Below are positions 7,860 to 9,945 of a stretch of DNA of 9,945 bases, piece by piece. A program made the position numbers and the translations under genes. Source of the DNA: an uncultured Planctomycetales bacterium (lineage in GTDB: Bacteria > Planctomycetota > Planctomycetia > Pirellulales > Thermoguttaceae); NCBI GenBank assembly GCA_937889015.1, contig CALARR010000444.1:1-9945 (forward strand), given 5' to 3'. The notes beneath the pieces are model-generated. The model had not been told where the DNA came from and ran no database searches. It worked only from the letters and a program-made list of their open reading frames with translations. Numbering within the stretch: position 1 is the first letter of the stretch; each line of letters opens with the position of its first letter.

Positions 7860-8435
7860 ATGAATCAGGGTCGTCGCGTGGTCTATACCGCCAAGACTCT
7901 GCCCGAGGCTCAAGAGGTCAGCCAGATTCTGGAAGAGGCCGGCATTCGGGCGGTGGTGCTCAACGATTCGGCCAGCGATATCACGTTTGGCCTGCCCAAG
8001 CCGGTGCAGGTCTTGGTGGATGGCGATGCGGTGGAGGCGGCGCGCCTGGTCCTGCAAGAGATGGACCGCGAGGCGGATACGTGCGCGACTGCCTCCGGAC
8101 GGGCAGCCGAAGCCTGGCCGCTTTGTCCGGCGTGCGGCGCGCCGCGTGCGGCATGTTGCCAGTATTGCGGTACGGTGGCCACCTCGGCTGCGAGCGAGGA
8201 TGCGGAAGCGTCCGTCGACGAATCCGGGGCACCGCTGTTTGTATGTCCAACCTGCGACGAGCCGCAGGCACCGCATTACGCGGCGCAGTGCCAAGCCTGT
8301 GGGCATCGGTTCAGTGCAGAGGTCGTAGAGGAACCGCCCGAGCCGATGAACGGTCGAGTCGTGCTGGCGAGCATGGGAATCGTGGCCCTGATGGTGGCGA
8401 TTCTGGCCTACTTGATCGTACTCTTCCAGAGTTGA
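7860..8435 (+). CDS. Membrane-anchored DUF2007 / double zinc-ribbon protein
   Basis: A 191-residue protein of unknown role. Residues about 5-70 match the DUF2007 fold (described as a putative signal-transducing, GlnB-like domain): VVYTAKTLPEAQEVSQIL, then AGIRAVVLND and VQVLVDGDAVEAARLVL. Two four-Cys zinc-ribbon-like knuckles follow: Cys89/Cys92 with Cys99 or Cys100 and Cys103, then Cys129/Cys132 with Cys144/Cys147. An acidic linker leads to one C-terminal membrane segment at about 167-188, and only a few residues follow it. There is no signal peptide, so the N-terminal domains probably face the cytoplasm on a tail anchor. It is the only gene on the plus strand, divergent from the esterase and convergent with the sulfatase, with 5 bases between the two stop codons. 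DUF2007 proteins with zinc ribbons recur in Planctomycetota from memory; a link to the sugar-degrading genes is not shown. Confidence 0.82.
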   Translation: MNQGRRVVYTAKTLPEAQEVSQILEEAGIRAVVLNDSASDITFGLPKPVQVLVDGDAVEAARLVLQEMDREADTCATASGRAAEAWPLCPACGAPRAACCQYCGTVATSAASEDAEASVDESGAPLFVCPTCDEPQAPHYAAQCQACGHRFSAEVVEEPPEPMNGRVVLASMGIVALMVAILAYLIVLFQS

Positions 8436-8440
8436 GTTGA

Positions 8441-9862
8441 CTACTTGACGATGGCCTTGCCGATGTTGGGGCGGATGTGGGGTCCATTGTCGGGCGGTAA
8501 AGACTGGTACCAGGCGAGCAACGCCGAAGTGAGACGCCCCACGACTTCCGGATGACGATTCGCGAGATTCGTGGTTTCGGACGGATCGCGATTCAGGTCG
8601 TAGAGTTGCGGTTGCGTACCGTCGAATTCACAGAGCAGCTTCCAGGGGCCGTCGAGGACGGCGAGATCAGGCAAGTCTTCGCCGCGTTCGCCGGGGCGGT
8701 CGGGCGGGCGGCGAAAATACAGCGGCGCGCGCCGCGAAGCGGTGGTCTTACCCAGAAGAACCGCCGAGAGATCTTCTCCATCGAATTGGACATCGACTGG
8801 CGGTTGGACGCCGCCAATCGTCAGCAAGGACGGCACCAGGTCGACGGCTGCGAAAAGGCTGGAGTCCACGCGTTGGCCAGCCTTTTCCGGAGGAAGCAGG
8901 CCGGGGCCCCAGACCACCAGCGGCGAGCGAATTCCGCCCTCGTAGAGCATGGTCTTGGCGCCGCGAAAGCGGCCGGCCGTGCCCGCGCCTGGCTCGGGAC
9001 CGTTGTCGGAGCAGACCAGCACGAGGGTGTTCTGGCGAAGTGACGTCTTCTGACGCAGATAGTCAAACAAGGGAGCGAGTTGTTCGTCCATGCAGTCGAG
9101 GACGCCGAGGTAGAGGTCGCGTTTGTCGCCCTTGCCGCGGCGGTCGGGCGGAGGGTAGTAGGGGGAATGCACGTCATCGGGCCAAAGGTTGACGTAAAAA
9201 GGCTTCCCCTGCGATTCGGCCGAGCGGATGAACTCGAGGGCTGCATTGACAAAGGAGGTCGTCACCTGGCTGCGGTCCTCCCAGGTGACCGGGCCGCGCC
9301 CCAGCTTGTCGGAACCGAGCGCATGCGGGCGCGGGGGCTTGCCGTTAGGGGCGTGGCACAGCGGCAGGACGCGCGGTCCCAGCCCCTCAAAGTTGGTGAG
9401 GGAAACGTCGAATCCGTACTCGGTGATCAGCGGCGCTTCGCCCACATCGCGCTGGCCGCCGAGGTGCCATTTGCCGAAATGGCCCGTGGCATAGCCGGCC
9501 TGTTTGAGCAATCGTGCGAGCATGGGCGCGGAGGGATCGAGCCAATGCGCTATGCCGCGCCGCTCGTTCTCGGCGCGGTCGGACAAGTAAGAGCCGATTC
9601 GCCATCGCTGCGGGTACTGGCCGGTGGAGATGGCGGCACGCGATGGGGAGCAGATGGGGGCGTTGACATAGAACCGAGTGAAGCGGAGCCCTTCGGCAGC
9701 GAGGCGGTCGATGTTTTCGGTGGAAACCGCGGTGTTGCCGAAGCAGGAGAAGTCCCCCCAACCCATGTCATCGATGAAGACCAGGACGATGTTGGGGTGG
9801 GCCGATGTACCTTCCGCGGCCACGGTTGGCAAGAGGGCCAGGAGGATCGTCAGGGCAGACAT
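8441..9862 (-). CDS. Exported type I sulfatase (formylglycine-dependent, S1 family)
   Basis: A 473-residue enzyme that hydrolyses sulfate esters, probably from a carbohydrate, outside the cytoplasm. A short signal peptide (residues 1-16, MSALTILLALLPTVAA) precedes NIVLVFIDDMGWGD, whose Asp31 and Asp32 bind calcium. CSPSR at 71-75 is the signature for conversion of Cys71 to formylglycine, the Cys type matured by FGE or anSME. Other active-site residues are Lys131 and His133 in GKWHLGG, His232 in DDVHSPY, Asp286 and Asn287 in CSDNGPE, and Lys303 in GAKTMLYEGGIRSPL. The tail carries YDLNRDPSETTNL at 421-433, the usual C-terminal subdomain motif, so the enzyme appears complete and active. The start has GGGAG (9869-9873) 6 bases upstream, and an in-frame stop further up excludes a longer form. 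The maturase is not in the window. The substrate cannot be read; its position upstream of the esterase and beta-helix genes suggests a sulfated, acetylated polysaccharide. Confidence 0.95.
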   Translation of the reverse strand: MSALTILLALLPTVAAEGTSAHPNIVLVFIDDMGWGDFSCFGNTAVSTENIDRLAAEGLRFTRFYVNAPICSPSRAAISTGQYPQRWRIGSYLSDRAENERRGIAHWLDPSAPMLARLLKQAGYATGHFGKWHLGGQRDVGEAPLITEYGFDVSLTNFEGLGPRVLPLCHAPNGKPPRPHALGSDKLGRGPVTWEDRSQVTTSFVNAALEFIRSAESQGKPFYVNLWPDDVHSPYYPPPDRRGKGDKRDLYLGVLDCMDEQLAPLFDYLRQKTSLRQNTLVLVCSDNGPEPGAGTAGRFRGAKTMLYEGGIRSPLVVWGPGLLPPEKAGQRVDSSLFAAVDLVPSLLTIGGVQPPVDVQFDGEDLSAVLLGKTTASRRAPLYFRRPPDRPGERGEDLPDLAVLDGPWKLLCEFDGTQPQLYDLNRDPSETTNLANRHPEVVGRLTSALLAWYQSLPPDNGPHIRPNIGKAIVK

Positions 9863-9945
9863 GGGGGACTCCCGTGAAAAGACCGGATCCTATTGATGTT
9901 CAGAAAAGGAATGCAGCGCTGTACAGGCGTTTCTCCCTTGAAACC
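9863..9945 (-). other. Upstream region of the sulfatase gene
   Basis: The 83 bases before the sulfatase ATG contain its GGGAG ribosome binding site (9869-9873). I found no pair of hexamers with acceptable match and spacing for a sigma70 promoter. The promoter may lie beyond the right edge or use another sigma factor. Confidence 0.4.

Noticed and set aside
8430..8450. Bidirectional terminator between the convergent zinc-ribbon and sulfatase genes
   Set aside because: Only 5 bases separate the stop codons and no hairpin with a T-run is visible.
9080..9877. Plus-strand open frame of 265 codons over the sulfatase
   Set aside because: It is antisense to conserved sulfatase motifs, including the formylglycine site, and shows no domain of its own.

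Overview
The window is high-GC bacterial DNA whose gene content looks like Planctomycetota (Pirellulales-like). It combines a formylglycine sulfatase, a two-module acetylxylan-esterase-type alpha/beta hydrolase, and a very large exported LamG/right-handed beta-helix protein, with short operons and mixed strands. The phylum assignment is inferred from gene style; there is no marker gene in the window.

Layout from left to right. At 1-1535 (minus) is an almost complete NodT-type outer-membrane efflux lipoprotein that runs off the left edge. At 1536-1825 is a non-coding spacer with a G-rich tract. At 1826-5425 (minus) is a 1199-residue exported protein with LamG, TPR-like and right-handed beta-helix regions, resembling GH141-type glycosidases. 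At 5472-7682 (minus) is a 736-residue exported esterase-like protein with an intact first hydrolase module and a degenerate second one. At 7683-7859 is a divergent intergenic region with a good sigma70-like promoter reading left into the esterase. At 7860-8435 (plus) is a small membrane-anchored DUF2007/double zinc-ribbon protein. At 8441-9862 (minus) is an exported type I sulfatase. The last 83 bases, 9863-9945, are its upstream region.

The esterase and beta-helix genes are 46 bases apart on the same strand and are probably co-transcribed from the promoter at 7738-7766. With the sulfatase just upstream, they form a plausible small set for removing acetyl and sulfate groups and cleaving glycosidic bonds of a decorated polysaccharide outside the cytoplasm. 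No SusC/SusD pair, transporter, sensor or formylglycine-generating enzyme is present, and the substrate cannot be read from the sequence. The efflux gene is probably a separate unit. I see no tRNA, rRNA, CRISPR array, insertion sequence or phage gene. The most unusual items are the multidomain architecture of the beta-helix protein and the esterase's second module, where Glu replaces the expected nucleophilic Ser.
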